Part shown: one piece after another, positions 1 to 11,035 of the stretch
Layout of the letters: each line of letters opens with the position of its first letter
Numbering within the stretch: position 1 is the first letter of the stretch
Source: Thysanoteuthis rhombus
Lineage: Eukaryota; Mollusca; Cephalopoda; Oegopsida; Thysanoteuthidae
NCBI GenBank assembly: GCA_963457665.1
Contig: OY735227.1
Span: 37,181,250 to 37,245,249 of the forward strand
Direction: 5' to 3'
Length of the DNA stretch: 64,000 nucleotides
Program-made: the position numbers and the translations under genes
The notes under the pieces: model-generated
Database searches by the model: none
What the model saw: only the letters and a program-made list of their open reading frames with translations
What the model was told of the DNA's origin: nothing

Positions 1-1270
1 GCAGAAGATCGTGGAACAAAATATCAAAGATGTCCAATAAAGTTTATTTCGAGAATTAAATAAAAAAGAGAGCACATGTTGAATGTCTCTTATCAGAAAC
101 ACCGATAACTGAAATATCCTGAAATCCGAAATATCCTGAAATCCGAAACTTTTTATGAGTCAACATGGCGTCATTGTGGAAATTTCCACGCCTGACTTCA
201 CCGTAATTAGAATGTAATTTAATTCAAAGACGAGAGACAAGGCCGATTTCTTAAGTATCTAACTATTTAGAAACGTAAAACTATATCTACATCACAAACG
301 GTGAAAGACGAAACAAGCCCCAATCAAAACAAATTATTGTCACCCCCAGACCTACATGCATTATACACTGTATTTGTGCTCATTCTCTCTTCTGTACAAA
401 TTCATTTGTTGTTGTCAAAAAAGCTAATGATACCTCTATGAGTAACAGGGATTTTTTGAAAAAGAGAAAGCATGTATGTTTTTTTTTCATTAGGTATACG
501 AAAATGTACCAAAATCTGAAAAAAAACCCCGAAATCAAAAACACTTATGATGTCAGATATTTCGGATTAGGGGCAGAGGCGAACTGACAGTGATCTGGCC
601 CCCAAGACAAAAAATGTTTTTGTCCCTTTAACTCATCCCGTATTGATAATCATAATCTTAGCATTGACATTTGTTTCAAAGCTCCATGTTTCAAGGTTAT
701 AATGTTGAATTAAACCAAGATGATTAATCATTTTACTCTTTATTTATACATGAAGATAACAAATAATATCCTAGTTACAATTACAGTTATTTACATTTAC
801 ATAATTTTATACATCTTTCATTAAAAATGGATAAAGAGCATCTTTTTAATTTATAAAATCATAATTAATAAAAGATTCTCCTTTTCTGTCATTGTCAATG
901 AAATATATATTAAAGGCAATATGCCACCAAATTTTACATTACGTATATGACGATGAACCAAATAATGTCTTGCCTCTTATTGAACAATACATTTTTTCAG
1001 AAAATCTGATTCATGTAAATGTTTGCCACCTAGTTTCACAACCGGTTATTTTAAAGCAACAGGTGTACAGGTAAGTCATTAAAAGTGCTTGCAATACTGT
1101 TTATGATGCTTCCTTTGTCTTTTGAATGAATGAGACACAATGCTCAAGATTTATTCCTACATCTGAGAGCGATTCACTTTACAAGGTGCGTAATCTGCTA
1201 CCATTGGAATCTTCAACATTCACCAGATGTACGTGGCCTTGTCATTAATAATATATCAACATAGAACAAC
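1..1270. other. AT-rich intergenic DNA, nothing recognised
   Basis: I see no coding frame, RNA gene or clear transposon here. The only local structure is a perfect short tandem duplication at 111-149, where an 18 bp unit (gaaatatcctgaaatccg) occurs twice. The open frame at 892-1074 is short, has no motif and is probably chance. Confidence 0.6.
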
Positions 1271-1283
1271 ATTTGCACTCTGA

Positions 1284-1562
1284 TCATGAGCGGAGACATC
1301 TTGAGTTGAATCCATTTATACTGAATATAAACCATTTGATCATATTTCCAACAACACTAAATACTTTATTTACTATTGTTTTACTGAAAAAGGTTACAAA
1401 TTGTCCACAATCCATCCTTGCTGGATCACGATTCTTGGATTTCTGCAGTGCATTCTTCGGGTGTTCTTCAAGAAATGGATGATAATCTTCAAGAAGCTTT
1501 ACAGCATCCAAGAAGTTCCCACGATTTACTACTCGGCTTTCGTCACTTGTTAAAGCTTCCGT
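1284..1562 (-). pseudogene. hAT-type transposase fragment (ZMYM1/DUF4371-like)
   Basis: Read on the minus strand, a frame of about 90 codons contains the block RGNFLDAVKLLEDYHPFLEE, followed by a basic segment and a segment ending in KTIVNKVFSVV. The order RGNFL - LL..y.P.L.eH - basic stretch - (I)VNKv is what I know from the hAT-derived transposase domain of zinc-finger MYM-type and DUF4371 proteins. There is no upstream or downstream continuation, no zinc finger and no catalytic triad, so this is an internal fragment of perhaps a tenth of a transposase, now dead. The recognisable part is about 1330-1545; the last 20 codons look unrelated. It could be an exon of a domesticated gene, but I see no splice-flanked neighbours. 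Confidence 0.6.
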
Positions 1563-2317
1563 CTATTTGTTACAATACGGAAGTGCTTGAAAGCGTACAT
1601 AAAATAGAATCTCAATGATGCATCTCAAGACCGCCTGTCGTTGAAATATTTGTTCATTTCTCACAGAAACCCGATCTTGTGAGAGACTATGTTTATTAGG
1701 TTTGACTTCTCATGCTCCAATAGATTGACTGTGATATGTCTCCAGTCAGAGCAACCTTCAATCATCTGTGAATGAATGAATTTATCAGGTGCATATATCA
1801 GACTCAATGAGCATTGTAACGTCACATTTTCTCCATTATAAGTGATCCATTTCCGGTTTATTTCAGCTCCTCGTTGCCTTTTTTTTCCGGAAATACACCG
1901 GCTTGGTGTTAAAAAGAACGTTATGCATGGGGTGATTTAGATGGTACTCTCATAACATACCTGCACGGATTCTACTACTACCGGATGCCGATGCAGCTGC
2001 GTGGGTAAACAAGTCACTCTTGTGTGGTAATTACTTATGAATTCACAGTTTCTCTTCTTTTCTATGGTTTTTAGTTGGTTGTTCTTGGTCTCACCAAGGG
2101 TCAATCTCACAGCGTATAGTCTGCATGACTAGCGTTCGAATCATCATAAAGAAATGACATGAATTGTTGACCACTGTTTCTGTCTTTTTATTTTTATTAC
2201 TTTTTATCACAGATTTCAGATCGCTTTGCCTTCTCCAACCGTTCAGTAAACAACATGGATGATCGGGTACGGAAGAATGTAGCTATCTGACTGAATTTGA
2301 ATTCAGTCTGCTGACGG
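1563..2317. other. intergenic DNA, nothing recognised
   Basis: No frame, RNA gene or repeat could be assigned. Around 2096-2150 there is a weak tRNA-like pair of blocks (gcgttcgaatcatc resembles a box B) that may be an old SINE relic, but the A box is not convincing. Confidence 0.5.
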
Positions 2318-2387
2318 GTCTCCGTGGCCAAATCAGCAAGACATTGTTCGTGTCAGACGAGCTCCGAGTTCAAATATCGTCGGAGGC
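2318..2387 (+). pseudogene. tRNA-like sequence, tRNA-Asn-like (pseudogene or SINE head)
   Basis: Seventy bases fold partly like a tRNA. The ends gtctccg and cggaggc pair over 7 bp with one G-T wobble, as an acceptor stem. The block tggccaaatcagcaag sits where the A box should be. A GACA/TGTC stem closes a 7-base loop ttgttcg, which would give anticodon GTT (Asn). A box-B-like gagttcaaatatc follows. The 5' start matches how eukaryotic tRNA-Asn genes begin, as I recall them. The D arm is shortened and the T stem pairs at only about 3 of 5 positions, so a working gene is unlikely. No poly-T terminator follows directly. It could instead be the head of a SINE. Confidence 0.5.
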
Positions 2388-2636
2388 TATTCCATTAATC
2401 ATTTTCAGAACCATGCTGTGGCTTAACGGTCGTAGAATGTGAAGACCTGAGTGTGACGATAAAAAGCAACAAAGGTAAGATGAAAGATAAAAGGGTGAAA
2501 CATTAACAATGGCGATTCTTGCTCATTTGATGGTGAACCTATGATATGCCAATGTCAGCGACACGCCACGGGTTTTTAGATGACACGTAATGGACTAAGA
2601 AACCTATCTTTTTGAATTACATTTAATTCGACTATT

Positions 2637-2637
2637 C

Positions 2638-2675
<38 letters not shown>

Positions 2676-2676
2676 G
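2637..2676. repeat. (CTA)n microsatellite
   Basis: About a dozen uninterrupted CTA units. The same trinucleotide forms a much longer array at 18.2 kb. Confidence 0.9.
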
Positions 2677-2739
2677 CTCGGACAACATAGATAAGATGAA
2701 ATATAAATAAGACAAAATTTTAAAAAGACAATGAATACT

Positions 2740-2900
2740 GAACATTTCACTCGTAACTTCTTGATATCTACTAAGCTTACTTTAGAACACCATTGAACCA
2801 AATGGGCAGAAATGGGGTTTGGAAGATTGTGCTGTGCCAATCTTCTAAGTGGGGAGGGCCTGCCCACCTTGATATTTACTAAGCTTAGCTTTAAAGGAGG
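2740..2900 (-). repeat. SINE-A tail-derived repeat, reverse orientation
   Basis: In reverse complement this stretch reads as one and a half units of the repeat triplicated at 23745-24110: a segment like actaagcttagtaaatatc, then caaggtgggcaggcc, then a block ending in cacaatcttcc. The two ends both carry a (t/a)actaagctta motif about 110 bp apart, showing the same tandem period. It is noncoding. Confidence 0.65.
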
Positions 2901-2929
2901 CAACTATTACAGTCACAAGATACTCTAAA

Positions 2930-3350
2930 TATATCTAATGAGCTTAACTTAGCAAGGTACAATGTAAAATCATAATTAGTAGGTGATCTAATCCTCACTG
3001 ATTGCTCCATCATTATGGCTCTGTGCCAGACTTAGCTTAAGTTCAATCCGCACTGAGTGTTCGAATATTGTGCTTTTGTACCTGACTAAGCTTAGTAAAC
3101 ATCTACTATGATGCTTGTTGTATTATGGTTAGCAAGCTAGTCTTACAAGCCCCTGTAAGTGTAGCGAGTTCAGTTCTCGCTGCCACTGTGCCAGACTAAG
3201 TTTGGTAAATATCTAGAAAGATTTTTGTTGCAGAATGGTGGTTAGCAAAGTAATCACTCAGGCGATTCTTTGTGCGCTTAGTTAAATCCTAAATTGATCC
3301 TCTACCGCCATGGCCTTGTGTCAGTCTTAGCTCAAATCAGTAAATACCCA
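2930..3350 (+). mobile_element. SINE-A fragments in tandem
   Basis: At least three partial SINE-A copies follow one another. The best is 3115-3215: an A-box-like ggttagcaagctagtc, a box-B-like gagttcagttctc, then the tail tgtgccagactaagtttggtaaatatc. A second starts at about 3235 with gtggttagcaaagtaatcac and ends with tgtgtcagtcttagctcaaa. A tail-only piece lies at 3075-3110. The family recurs at 10.9, 25.9, 27.4, 28.2, 44.1 and 56.0 kb. The tRNA-like head followed by a conserved tail is the layout of cephalopod SINEs. Confidence 0.65.
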
Positions 3351-3419
3351 TTTGCAGACTTGAGATGTAATTGACGGCAACGGTCCAAGCAATGGATGAT
3401 TATATCATGCCAATTCACC

Positions 3420-3665
3420 AGCTGAGCGACTTGTATGCCTTAAAAATCAGCATTCGAAATCCTGGCCTTTTATCTGAACTTGGATATCGATCTCTGCGAG
3501 ATGCACTCCTATCTAACACATGCTCTTTGAGCGGTTTTAGATGGTTGACAATTGGCTGATAATGCTTAGCCATAGTTACGTATTCCCCTACCATTGCCTC
3601 CACGCCAGAGATCGGTGTTCGAACCTACGTATAAAGCCAGGATTCCAAAATCGTCTATTTTGGGT
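3420..3665. repeat. two tRNA-like SINE pieces in opposite orientation
   Basis: The block aaatcagcattcgaaatcctgg (3444-3466) and, in reverse complement, a similar block near 3620-3655 (gttcgaacctacgtataaag and following) face each other. The same block recurs at 53130-53180 and 57540-57590. Both carry a box-B-like gttcgaac or its complement. I read this as two pieces of one SINE inserted head-to-head; boundaries are uncertain. Confidence 0.45.
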
Positions 3666-4009
3666 CTTCAGCAACTTAGAAAATATCAAGAGGAAATCAG
3701 AACATGGTCAGCGCCTTGTCAAAAAATCAGTGAATATAAAAAAAAAACAAACAAAAAACTGGCCTTGTGCAAGAATAAGCTAAGCTGGATAAAACCCTAT
3801 GTTAATCCTCGGATTATAGAACTGTTGAGTCAAGCTAGTCTTACGGTATATTACTTCCTGAAGAGAAATGTCTTTTTCTCTGCCCCCCCCCCCGCAAATG
3901 AAATCGATTTTACATACAATTACAAGAAAAGTTGAATCATCGTAGTTATCAATAGCGACGAAGGATGCAATCCTTTTTTTCTTTTACGTGTATTTGTATG
4001 TTAATGTCT

Positions 4010-4320
4010 TCTAGCGCTCCTGGTCATACAGTTTTGTCCACAGACTTGAAAGTTGACACCAGCACTCCACCAGACCCCTTGTAAAAGTGATTTTTTTTCA
4101 TTTTTCGGGGAATATCTTTTTCTACCATTTTGACGATTTTTCAAGATGTTTTTATTTTACCTTATTTTAGATATTTTTCAATGGAAAATGCCAGTTAAGT
4201 CATGAATAGACTTTATTCTCACCATATTTATACTTCAATGGATTTTTTTAACCTGATTTCGAATTTTTGCGCTACGGTAGTTCAATTATTGACTGAGTTA
4301 CGTAATTTTTAGATAGCATC
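4010..4320 (+). repeat. dispersed repeat family D54, copy 1
   Basis: This matches 54540-54960 on the same strand and 53870-54093 on the other. Shared landmarks in order: a gtccacagacttgaaa-like block, ...ccagaccccttgtaaaa, tattttagat..tttt, a block near catgaatagactttattc, and a block near cgctacggtagttcaatt. The spacing is kept with small indels. No coding capacity survives. The family type (DNA transposon or LINE fragment) is not determined. Confidence 0.6.
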
Positions 4321-4960
4321 AAATATTCAACGCTTACATGAGATAAACTTCCACAGACATATGAGATAAATAACTATTTGATATTTGATAGTATAACATT
4401 GTTAGCATACCTGGAGGAAGGCCGTAGTTTCAAGAGTTTTTTTTATGGAAAGCCTTTCTTTATTGATTAATGGATCAATTTGACTTCTAAGTAGTATATA
4501 AGACTATATCGCCCCTTCTAATATTGATCTGCTACTCTTGAAACATTTCTTCCCCGAAAGAAACCTTTCTGGCTTCATATTCATTTCAGAACTATTTTGT
4601 AGATAAGTCTTACGACTTTCATGCTTTAAACTATATATTGGAGTTTTCGACCAAAAATCTTGTTTTTATTTGAACGTGTCTGATTTTAACGTTATATCAA
4701 TATTTTGAAATCTGGTGATTGACAGAATAATTAAGGTGGGTTTCTTTTGTGATTTTTTGTAAGAACAAAGATGATAGGAATAAAAAGAAATGCATTGAAT
4801 TTGCTGTAAACACTGAATGCAATATCATCGATCAGAAACCAGGCTTTTGAATATTTCCCAGCAATTAGCCAAACACATAATCACACAATGCAGATTGTCA
4901 ATTAATGAGATAAACTTCAGTTCTAAACAGAAACCTTATCGATCTCCAAACTGCTAGAAG
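4321..4960. other. intergenic DNA, nothing recognised
   Basis: AT-rich sequence with no assignable frame, repeat or RNA gene. Confidence 0.5.
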
Positions 4961-4964
4961 AAAT

Positions 4965-5660
4965 AAAACCCCTGTCAACCAGATCACTCACATATTTGTT
5001 AGCACTAATAGCTTCACGCTCACATCAGCATTACACTCATAAAGACCACCAATACACACACATGAAACTTGACACCAATTCAGATAAAATCCCCTTGCCC
5101 CAACCATTCCAAACTGTTTTCAGATCACATTCTCACATAAGGCAGGTTGACTTCACATCCGACACAAAACTGTTCATACATAACTTCAGCTTTCCGAATT
5201 ATCTCTTTAATTTAATACGCACAATAAACCCCTGTTAGCCAGTTCACATTACACCAGTCAACAAAAATGACTCATACACACACATGAAAATTGACACCGA
5301 ATCAGATAAAATATCTCAACCACAAATAATTAAATACTTCGCTTACAGACATTCCTCTCGATAAACAAACACTCCATCGGGACTGCAACAACATATTTAA
5401 GCCCAAATTTTTAAAAATATATACCATCCCTGTCTATTCATAACGCTTATAAACCATTAGTTTTAATTTTTGAAAAAAGGACAACACTCTCTCACATCAA
5501 GGCCTGGGATTTATAATTATAGTCACCATTCTGTATACTCACAAATTTTCTTAAGATGTTGGCTCTGACTAAAGAAACTCGTGTAACTGAACAAAGATTA
5601 AAGAAATCTCATTTGTAACTTCGGCTGTCCGAATAGTCTCTTCAATCTAATACCCTCGGA
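4965..5660 (+). repeat. degenerate long tandem repeats
   Basis: Blocks recur at intervals of about 255-430 bp. cccctgtcaaccagatcac (4970) corresponds to cccctgttagccagttcac (5229). A cacacacatgaaacttgaca block (about 5055) corresponds to one near 5280. A cttcagctttccgaat block (5185) corresponds to cttcggctgtccgaat (about 5620). The intervals differ, so the array has indels. Noncoding; no family recognised. Confidence 0.5.
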
Positions 5661-5696
5661 TGAATTATGATAGCTTTATACTGGTCACACACACAC

Positions 5697-5697
5697 T

Positions 5698-5773
<76 letters not shown>

Positions 5774-5785
5774 AGGTAGGGAGAG
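5697..5785. repeat. compound (TA)n(GA)n microsatellite
   Basis: About 19 TA units run directly into about 16 GA units. Confidence 0.95.
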
Positions 5786-5789
5786 AAAG

Positions 5790-7530
5790 AGGAGAGATGC
5801 CATAGGGTACCATGATCCATTTTATGGAACAGCTTGGTTGAAAAGAAGAAATGGCTGCTAGGTTTGCAAAAAGCATGAAACTGCAAGATCATAAAAACGA
5901 TTATTGATAAAAAAAATTAGGCTTGAAAGTGTTCAATTGTGCAAGTTAATCGGCGAGCAGGTCTGCCGTATTTGAGAAGCTGTCCAATTCAATATTTCAT
6001 CACATTTGTGGCACTTAACATCGTACTTTAAAAGGCGATTTAGTTGTAACCAGTGGATAGCTAACAACGGGTTCAAAGTATAGGAAGATATACGGCAGGG
6101 TGTTAAAGTCATCACCAACATTGACAGGTTTGAAGTTTTATACAATTCATCATTAAAACGACAGTAAATGAAAAATAAATTGACCTAGCTGCAGAGGAAG
6201 CTAGGGTTAGGGTATCAGATTTTTTCTTCCACTTTTATTGAGGCTTCCTGGATGTGACGCGCAAATGATGGACCCGCACGGTAATTGATTTGTATACTCA
6301 AAAACTTTCATCTCTTAATTCTGATAAGAAAACATTTTTTTCTGCCTAGCTATGCCATGAAACAATTTCTGGCAAATATTTTCAACTTGATAATCAATCC
6401 AACCCGGACACTTTGATGTGTTCCAATCAAAGACAAATTAAAAAAACAAAACAAAACAACATCAAACAAAAAGCAAACAGGTTGAATTTTCACAGGATAT
6501 AAGAGAAATCAATAGATTATTTTCTTGGTCGAGTTTCCAATCTAATCGACTTTTACACTAGTATATCCGGTAAATATTCATTAACCACGTAATACTATTG
6601 TTTAATGTTCACATGTGTCTAGAGGTGGGATGTAGTTATTTGAAAAGTGGTTTCTTTCATGATTACTTATTGTCGGGCTCCAAAACTGGATTTGACATTT
6701 TTTTCTCTTACATGCATCGTAATGATATTTGTTTTATTAGAGAGCGAAAAGAGTGTTGAAAATTATCATCTTGAAAGTATTCATGTCGACGATATAAATC
6801 CGGTTGAAAACTTATTGAGATCTAAAGCGTGAGCTCGTTTACCCTCGCGAACCGTTTAGTTGAACATTATTTTTAGACATTGAATTTCCCCCCTTATTCA
6901 CTGCGCTGTAAGTCAATTTATCTATGTATATTAAACACCAGTCAATGTGAATTTCAATCGGGACCGCCGTCGCTAAGTCGTCGCAACCTTCCTTTTATCT
7001 CTTCATGCGATCTGGACTAGATAAAGAAAAAGATAAGATTGAATTTTCACGTGATTTCAAGGAAATTTTCCGGTCTGTATTGTCGTGGGTTGTGTCGTGG
7101 GTCGTGTGTCGTGGCTCAGTTTTTACATGCGGTCGACTTTTAGACGAGCATGCGTGGCATTCCGTATCGAATTTTGTTGTTTATTGTATACATGTCCGTC
7201 ATTTTATTTGTCTCGAAGGTTAATCGTAGTGAGATTTCCGTAGCCCTGACCCATTTTCTGACTTGCTTCGTGTCGACTCGCAACACCGGGTTGCCATAAC
7301 GTCTCCATAAACAAGTGTAGAAATCAGATTGGTTCATCACGGGAACGAAATGCGGTTAAGGGAAAAACAAACAATTACGACATAAAAAAAACATCTCATG
7401 AATTTCCGTAATTTTCCGAAATGAAGTTTCTGGTGTCAAGGACTCTTCTTGCTATTTGTGCTTTGTTTAAAAGAAAAAACGAAAACAAAAATAAAAAAAA
7501 AGAAATTTACAATGCTCCGTGAACCGTTGA
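5790..7530. other. intergenic DNA, nothing recognised
   Basis: No domain-bearing frame. The 61-codon frame at 6647-6832 looks protein-like in its second half (ends VDDINPVENLLRSKA) but matches nothing I know and has no exon context. A short local duplication of a tcgtgggt block lies at about 7080-7115. Confidence 0.45.
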
Positions 7531-7535
7531 AATTT

Positions 7536-7800
7536 ATCTCAATGTGAATATAGATACATTTTTGCATTTCTGACATATCTATTATTTCACGTAATCTACC
7601 TATCTATCTACCTCTGTCTGTCTGTCAGTCTGTCAATCTACCTACCTGTCTGTCTATCTATCTATCTATCTATCTATCTTGATATGAATATAGATACATT
7701 TTTGCATGTCTGTCATATCTATTATTTCCCGTAACCTATCTATCTACCCCCTCTCTCTCTTTCTCTCTCTATCTATCTGTCTGTCCGTCAATCTATCAAC

Positions 7801-7850
<50 letters not shown>

Positions 7851-7904
7851 CGATATGAATGTAGATATATTTTTGCATGACTTTCAAAACTATAATTTCC
7901 ACTG

Positions 7905-7964
<60 letters not shown>

Positions 7965-8005
7965 ACCTCGACAGTCAAATCTATTTATTCATCATTATTC
8001 CGTAT

Positions 8006-8037
<32 letters not shown>
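7536..8037 (+). repeat. nested TCTA/TCTG satellite, three ~145-185 bp units
   Basis: Three units follow each other (about 7536-7679, 7680-7850, 7851-8037). Each starts with the same ~48 bp non-repetitive leader (gatatgaatatagataca, then tttttgcatg, then a tattattt-like end) and continues with (TCTA)n, (TCTG)n arrays of different length. The third leader is more diverged. The right end touches the R470 copy that begins at 8041. Confidence 0.85.
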
Positions 8038-8040
8038 CTG

Positions 8041-8455
8041 GAAATCGTCAACCAGATCTGTCACCAAAATATAGATTTCTCTCAGTTTTTAAGCCGGTCT
8101 GGTGGCTACTTAAGTAAGGATGTGCATATGTCTCACGCGTACAGTGTAACGAGGGCTAAAAAATTTTCACGTCCATTCCTTTTCTTTTATTAATTTCCCG
8201 TTTAGTGAGTTTTTAGCGGGAGAGAGATTCAATTAGAAACGTAAGTTTATGCTAAATTGATCGCTCAGTTTGCGTCTGCCTGTTTTCTGAAAATTCAAAC
8301 TTTTTTCAATGATCAAACCCCACCGAAAAGCAAGTAGCTTATTCATCGATCACCTCCTTTTCCAATTTTTTAATTGATCACCCCCAACAAGACTTAAAAA
8401 AGACATTGACCGCTTGATGGTTTCTATTAAGTAATCAACCAGAACCGTTTTGATA
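8041..8455 (+). repeat. dispersed family R470, copy 1
   Basis: Starts with gaaatcgtcaaccagatctg and ends with tggtttctattaagtaatca. Between them the order is the same as at 17505, 29475 and 30722: aagagcg/cgcgtacag block, agggctaaaaa, tatgctaaattgat, ttctgaaaattcaaactttt, then two ttgatcac-type blocks. About 415 bp. No coding frame. Copies at 28.8-29.3 kb suggest the family is the body of a long SINE read from its 3' end. Confidence 0.7.
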
Positions 8456-8569
8456 AATATTCAATATTCATCCGTAACTTTTACCCGGTCGTTCCAATAA
8501 AATAATCCGGTAACAAGGTGGATCGCACTTTATTTTCTGGCTATATTTTAGGATCGTCAGTTTTCTACC

Positions 8570-8860
8570 TTTGTTGGTAAACTGATCAGGGGTAGAGTGC
8601 TCGGTCCAGTAGGTCGTGGGTTCAATCCATTCCTGTGTCATATGAATTACTTTCAAAATAGTATTCAATGCATCTCTGTTATGCACTCAACATAGAAAGC
8701 ACAGTTGAGAAAGCCTGGCGAGGGATGGGCTCCAGATTCCTGGAGAGGGATGGGCTCGAGACACACCCGTGATAGGTGCCCCAACGACCCAGTGCTGAAG
8801 ACGGAAAACCCATGTACTAGGGTGTGATACCAAAGACCAAGGATGGTCATTAATAACGTA
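8570..8860 (+). mobile_element. tRNA-headed SINE
   Basis: A tRNA-like head lies at about 8580-8640. A ggggtagagtgctcgg segment fits an A box and gggttcaatcc at 8618 is a perfect B box (GGTTCRANNCC). The body contains a local duplication (a gagggatgggctc block occurs twice near 8720 and 8745). The 3' limit is unclear. Confidence 0.6.
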
Positions 8861-8879
8861 CAATGTACGTATACATTGG

Positions 8880-9040
8880 TGGGTGGTGGCGCTTATTCAT
8901 CAATGAATAATCACTAAACTTTACGGCAAAAGACTGAACTGATTGTGGGATGGGATAGGAAGATTGCGTTATCCCCAGCTCCCAAGTGAGGAAGGTCCGT
9001 ATGAGTCGAAGTGGGAACGTCGACAGACCCACATATGTGG
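8880..9040 (+). repeat. SINE-related repeat fragment
   Basis: The blocks ggatgggataggaagattgc and ctcccaagtgaggaaggtcc have counterparts at 2815-2865 (reverse family orientation) and at 52680-52720. Probably a diverged SINE tail. Confidence 0.4.
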
Positions 9041-9374
9041 ATTCTGCTTTTAAAATGTACCAAGATGGTTCGAGGTTTTAGATTTTAAAAGACCAGAAAA
9101 AAAACCTATTTTCTTCTTCCTGAAGAACCATATCTATCCACCCGCGCATTTAATAATTAGCAACAAGCATTTGTGTTGTCTGTCACGCTTACGTCATCAG
9201 TGACGCCTAATGACGTAACTTAGCAGAAACAGAATTTTTGGTTACGTCAAACCTCACAACTTGCATCATCACTTAATTTTAACTTTACATTATTTTGATA
9301 TTCAGTGAATATTGATCATAGTCGAGAAAACGCTGTGGAACATAATGGTTATGGCATTTTATAAGTTGAGGAGA
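9041..9374. other. intergenic DNA, no gene seen
   Basis: Nothing coding. At 9190-9225 the sequence tgacgtaa occurs with two near-copies (cttacgtcatcagtgacgcc), a small run of CRE-like words without further promoter context. Confidence 0.4.
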
Positions 9375-9950
9375 TCGGGGTTAGTTGATACATTTTTTTT
9401 ACTTGGTTGTGAAATTAATCAATTAGAACGCAAATATGATCAAAAGTTACTGGGAGAAAAGAGACTTCCCTTGATTGGGCCGCTCTAAACTGAATCATAC
9501 GTTAATTCGTTAATTATTTTTGATAATTATATCATCATTTATACATTCGGAAAAAAGTATGCCAACCTAGCCTACCTGTGGGGATAGTTGGCTCAATCTG
9601 ATTGGGTCAGTTAATTCTCTTACCAGTAGGTACAGATTTGAATAATGTTGTGTTATAGTTGAGGAGTATAAATTTTAAAAGCTGACGGAAGAAGAGTGAT
9701 AAGTAAGATAGTGGATATATAATGACCACTTGGTAGAACAAGTGGAATCATATGTAAGTGGACTTCAATGAGGTTTTGAGATATGGGTGGATATGGGGAA
9801 AAGGACAGCAGGAAAAGAATGACTTGTTTGAAGTTTATTCTATCATTTTGCAGTCTTTGTTTTTTCCTCAGTCTCAATAGCATACAGTTACAGAGGAACA
9901 AGTAGCCCAGCCTGCAATGTACTAATTACCCCAAACGTAAGGTTTTCTCT
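9375..9950 (+). repeat. ~570 bp dispersed repeat, copy 1 of a pair
   Basis: Colinear with 18838-19275 on the same strand. Shared landmarks: ggggttagttgatacat, a aattaatcaattagaacg block, gggagaaaagagacttcc, cattcggaaaaaagtatg, gacttgtttgaagttt, then cagtctcaatagcatac and cccaaacg at the end. The second copy is about 130 bp shorter in the middle. No coding frame survives. Family unknown. Confidence 0.65.
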
Positions 9951-9956
9951 ATATCC

Positions 9957-10066
<110 letters not shown>

Positions 10067-10149
10067 GATGTACTATTCATAGGGATGTATAATTCATATC
10101 AAGACAGAACAGTGAATATGGAATCTTTATTTTCATTGTATGTGTACTT

Positions 10150-10188
10150 GACATGTTTCGGAGTTCAACTCCATTGTCATATGTTCAG
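10150..10188 (-). other. hammerhead-like / Penelope-terminus-like motif
   Basis: On the minus strand the order is CTGAACATATGACAATGGAG, then a short loop, then ACTCCGAAACATGTC. GGAGTT and GAACTCC (4-5 bp) pair as a stem next to GAAAC, and ATGACAA stands where CTGANGA is expected. Termini with CTGA(N)GA, a short stem, and CGAAACATGTC are known from Penelope-like elements, some of which encode hammerhead ribozymes. The catalytic core is not intact here. The minus-strand element continues into the (TA)n(TG)n tract. Confidence 0.4.
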
Positions 10189-10239
10189 GTGGAGAAAGTG
10201 ACTTCAGTTGGGGTGAGGTGCAGGAATAGGTATTTGCAG

Positions 10240-10905
10240 TGTTTTTTTTGTTTTTTAAAAAAAACATCAGATGGTATATATTTATAATTTTTTTTTCATT
10301 GTTTTCATTCTGTTTGAATTTTTCATAATCTCATTTGTATTTCTACAGACACACCCTCAGCGCTGAGAACCCTAAGTGTCTGCTTGTGATGCCAATACTT
10401 TGAGCTGGACCAGAGACAAACAGGGAATGAAGAGGGTTTTTAAATTCTACAAATTACGAAAACAGGTATGGTTAATCACATAGTAGATAATTGTCACTAA
10501 GTTACTTCACTCACCTGTTGTTGCGTAATGATTACCAAAAACTCTGAATTTTCAACAACAAAAAAAAACAAAAAAAAAAAAACGAGTGGGCACAAAATAG
10601 GGACCAATTTAACATAACATTACATTGCAAACTGAACCCTCCTCTAAAAACATAGGATAAAAAAAACATTTTTTTATAGACATAACAAGGAGTAAATGTT
10701 CAAATTTTAGCTCCACTTGTGCAACCTGTACGCGTTATACAACGAAGACAGCCAGCTTGAACACCATGAAAACTGAAGAAATCTATGTTGGACAATTTTG
10801 GTGTCAGCTTTGGTTGGCAGTTTCTGATATTACAAATTGTATATTTGCTCGTAAAGTCAACCTTCATTGTCTTTTGTGTCTTTAACTTCGAAAACACATC
10901 GCCTT
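10240..10905. other. intergenic DNA with A-rich runs
   Basis: A-rich and T-rich runs at 10240-10280 and 10555-10585. No gene or assignable repeat before the SINE at 10.9 kb; the open frame at 10700-11017 (minus) overlaps that SINE and is not a gene. Confidence 0.5.
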
Positions 10906-10914
10906 CAAGCCATT

Positions 10915-11035
10915 CTCTGAGTAGTTTAGTTTGACACAACACCAGCGGGGCATCAAGTGAAAATCGAACCCACCACATCAATGAATTCCTCAGCAAAATG
11001 TGTTCGTTAACCATCACGCTACACTACGCAACAAG
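10915..11035 (-). mobile_element. SINE-A copy, minus strand
   Basis: Reverse complement reads gtagcgtgatggttaacga (A-box region), gggttcgattttcac (B box), then tgatgccccgctggtgttgt and tgtcaaactaaac, the SINE-A tail. Layout and spacing match the copies at 3.1 and 27.5 kb. Confidence 0.65.

Noticed and set aside
9190-9225. CRE-type promoter
   Set aside because: Isolated tgacgtaa words without other promoter elements or a downstream frame.
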